Made by a program: the position numbers and the translations under genes. From positions 1 through 32,829 of the forward strand of contig CALUIR010000029.1 in NCBI GenBank assembly GCA_944320785.1: a stretch of DNA of 32,829 nucleotides, read 5' to 3'. The stretch's first letter is position 1. Every line of letters starts with the position of its first letter. Below, in pieces: positions 31,504-32,829 of this stretch. The notes under the pieces were generated by a model. It was not told where the DNA came from and did not search any database. It saw only the letters and a list, made by a program, of their open reading frames with translations. Source of the stretch: an uncultured Bacteroidaceae bacterium. Its GTDB lineage: Bacteria > Bacteroidota > Bacteroidia > Bacteroidales > Bacteroidaceae.

Positions 31504-32398
31504 CTAATTTGCGCTCCGATACGCATTCGGCGTAACTCCCGTCTGCTTCTTAAACCACCGGCTGAAATGCTGCGGATATTGGAAACCAAGCTCATAAGCA
31601 ACCTCGCTAACGGTTTTTGAGGAATCGAACACACGCTCCTTTGCCATTTCCAATGTCTTTTGCTGGATATGCTTCAAGGCGGACATTCCCGTTTCTTTCT
31701 TCAGCAAATCGCTCAGGCAATTCGGAGAAAGGCACAGTTCATCCGCACAGTATTGCACAGTAGGCAGCCCTTCCGAGGCTGGCTTGCCGGAACTGAAATA
31801 CTCCCAGCAAGGTTTCAAAACGGGCAAGAATGTCGCTGTTCAGGTTCTCACGGGTGATGAACTGGCGGTCATAAAAACGGATGCAATAATCAAGGAGCAA
31901 CTTTATATTGCCCACAATCAGCGACTTGCTATGTTTGTCAATCGGATTCTGCATTTCTTCCTTGATTTTAACCAAGCAACCAATGACTGTCCGCCGCTCC
32001 TGGCTCGAGAGATGGAGGGCTTCATGGGCGTTGTACGAAAAATAAGAATAATCCTTCATCAGTCCGGCAAGCGGCGTCCTGTGCAAAAATTCCGGATGGA
32101 AACACAGCGCCCATCCTTCCGGCTGATGCAGCTTGCCGTCATCTTCCGAACCCATCACCTGGCCGGGAGCGATGAAAAGCATCGTCCCCCGCTGGTAATC
32201 GTACATGTTGCGACCGTATCTCAACGCGCCGCAATCCGAATCTTTCAGCAATACCGCATAAATACTGTACAGCTTCCGCCCGAAACGCAATGGTTTCGCC
32301 TCACGTGCGTCTATCACACTGACCAGCGGATGGCATGTCTCCACACCGAAATAATCATTATATGCCTGTACGGAATCAATCTTCGACAATTCGCTCAT
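31504..32398 (-). pseudogene. AraC-family transcriptional regulator broken by a frameshift
   Basis: Two minus-strand frames together make one AraC-type regulator of about 298 residues. The N-terminal part (from ATG 32398) is the cupin-like sensing domain and linker, ending with [12 protein letters not shown]. The C-terminal part continues in another frame as [23 protein letters not shown]. It contains both helix-turn-helix motifs ([18 protein letters not shown] and [29 protein letters not shown]), ending at TAG 31504-31506. The join falls at about 31799-31807, where the minus strand reads CTGGGAGTATTTC; removing one G (or adding two bases) restores the frame. Without repair, translation stops near 31739 and the DNA-binding domain is lost. 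It could be a true pseudogene, a sequencing error or, less likely, programmed frameshifting. A minus-strand TATTTTTG at 32427-32434 may be its promoter. Confidence 0.85.
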
Positions 32399-32700
32399 GG
32401 CCGTCCTCCCTGTGGATTATTGACAGCAAAAATACGAGAAATCTATGGAAAAACCTCCAAAATTCGGCAGATTAACGCAATGTAATCTGTGAATTAAGTA
32501 GTTAGGAGAAAATCACGGAAGTTGGGAAGAGGGCTGAAAAACGTTTCAAAGCGGATTGAAGCAGAAGAACGGTTTCCTATTCGTTACCCCGATGAAAGTG
32601 CAGATTTAACAGTCGCCGTTTCGTTTGCTGCGCTCTGCGTAGGTTTGCTTGTCAAGGTTTAACTCGTTGATTTATAGTTTTGCAACCAAAAAGAACGAAT
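32399..32700. other. Less GC-rich intergenic region leading to an integrase-like start
   Basis: This 302-base stretch has no gene. Its composition is visibly less GC-rich than most of the window. TAGTTTTG at 32675-32682 matches the -7 consensus and lies 18 bases before ATG 32701, with CTTG at 32648-32651 as a loosely spaced -33 candidate. The region may be the edge of an integrated element, but no direct repeat or attachment core was identified. Confidence 0.5.
32427..32434 (-). promoter_or_regulatory. -7-like promoter element for the AraC-type gene (minus strand)
   Basis: The minus strand reads TATTTTTG, a match to TAnnTTTG, 29 bases before the ATG at 32398. The best -33 candidate has a 23-base spacer, so the promoter is only moderately supported. 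Confidence 0.45.
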
Positions 32701-32829
32701 ATGGCAAGAAGTACATTTCGCGTGCTGTTCTATGCGAACAGCAGCAAGGAGAGTAACCATTCTATTTTCCGCCTTGACACACATCGCAACCTAACATATC
32801 TTTGTGCCGTAACCTTTAAGAACAATGAT
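32701..32829 (+). CDS. N-terminal start resembling a Bacteroides tyrosine recombinase (integrase), runs off the window or is a remnant
   Basis: The ATG at 32701, preceded by an A-rich leader and a TAGTTTTG element, opens with MARSTFRVLFYANSSKE. This resembles the N-terminus of tyrosine recombinases of Bacteroides conjugative elements (RSTFKVLFYL type). The frame stays open for all 43 codons to the end of the window. After about residue 18 the sequence (SNHSIFRLDTHRNLTYLCAV) no longer looks like the family, which normally continues with a V(M)GRIT-type strand. The second half also overlaps a good promoter at 32774-32804. I therefore think it may be a truncated remnant joined to other DNA. The sequence beyond 32829 would decide. 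Confidence 0.5.
   Translation, partial: MARSTFRVLFYANSSKESNHSIFRLDTHRNLTYLCAVTFKNND
32774..32804 (+). promoter_or_regulatory. Promoter reading out of the right edge
   Basis: TTG at 32774-32776 and TATCTTTG at 32797-32804 have a 20-base spacer, a good Bacteroidetes promoter. It lies inside the integrase-like frame, so it probably drives another gene starting just beyond the window. Confidence 0.65.

Noticed and set aside
31784-32485. Plus-strand frame opposite the AraC-type gene
   Set aside because: It is antisense to a recognisable regulator and has no family features.

Overview
The window reads as chromosomal DNA of a GC-rich member of the Bacteroidales (Bacteroides-like). The evidence is the recurring Bacteroides-type promoter element TAnnTTTG, often with a TTG-containing -33 element about 18-20 bases upstream. 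The gene content also fits: a thrA-apgM-thrC threonine operon, a NifU-like/GGGtGRT gene pair, a BspA-type leucine-rich repeat surface protein with a C-terminal sorting-like domain, and a Bacteroides-style integrase start. I do not assign a species.

Layout. Bases 1-3248 hold the threonine operon: the 3' end of bifunctional thrA, an ApgM-fold protein that probably supplies the missing homoserine kinase step, and thrC. After a GC-rich gap come radA, a COG2509-type FAD-dependent dehydrogenase and an atypical LuxR-type regulator (3591-7116). A PAP2 phosphatase gene lies convergent to these and is divergently transcribed from a TonB-dependent receptor gene (7119-10437). The 619-base gap at 10438-11056 carries four 21-bp palindromic tandem repeats, a hairpin with a T tract on the minus strand, and a leader-like stretch. 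Next are an ABC-F ATPase and an M13 metallopeptidase lipoprotein (11057-15048), ending in a strong terminator.

Bases 15176-21271 form a metal-efflux locus: a small His/Cys-rich exported protein, then a CusB/CzcB-type adaptor, a CusA/CzcA-type RND pump and a TolC-type channel. A sugar-nucleotidyltransferase-like gene faces it on the minus strand. After a hairpin-rich 604-base gap comes the 1232-residue BspA-like repeat protein. It is followed by the NifU-like scaffold with its GGGtGRT partner, a fused two-domain ThrE-type exporter, and a family 2 glycosyltransferase whose start codon nearly touches its promoter.

The end of the window (31250-32829) holds a small SRP RNA directly followed by tRNA-Thr(UGU), a frameshifted AraC-family regulator, and then 430 bases of less GC-rich sequence. 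That last stretch contains the N-terminus of a tyrosine-recombinase-like gene and another good promoter, and it may be the edge of an integrated element.

The most promising less-described items are the NifU-like/GGGtGRT pair, the ApgM-fold homoserine kinase candidate, the SRP RNA-tRNA tandem, the paired 17-bp palindromes at 29981-30020, and the split integrase start at the right edge. All assignments come from reading the sequence and recalling families; no database search was run.
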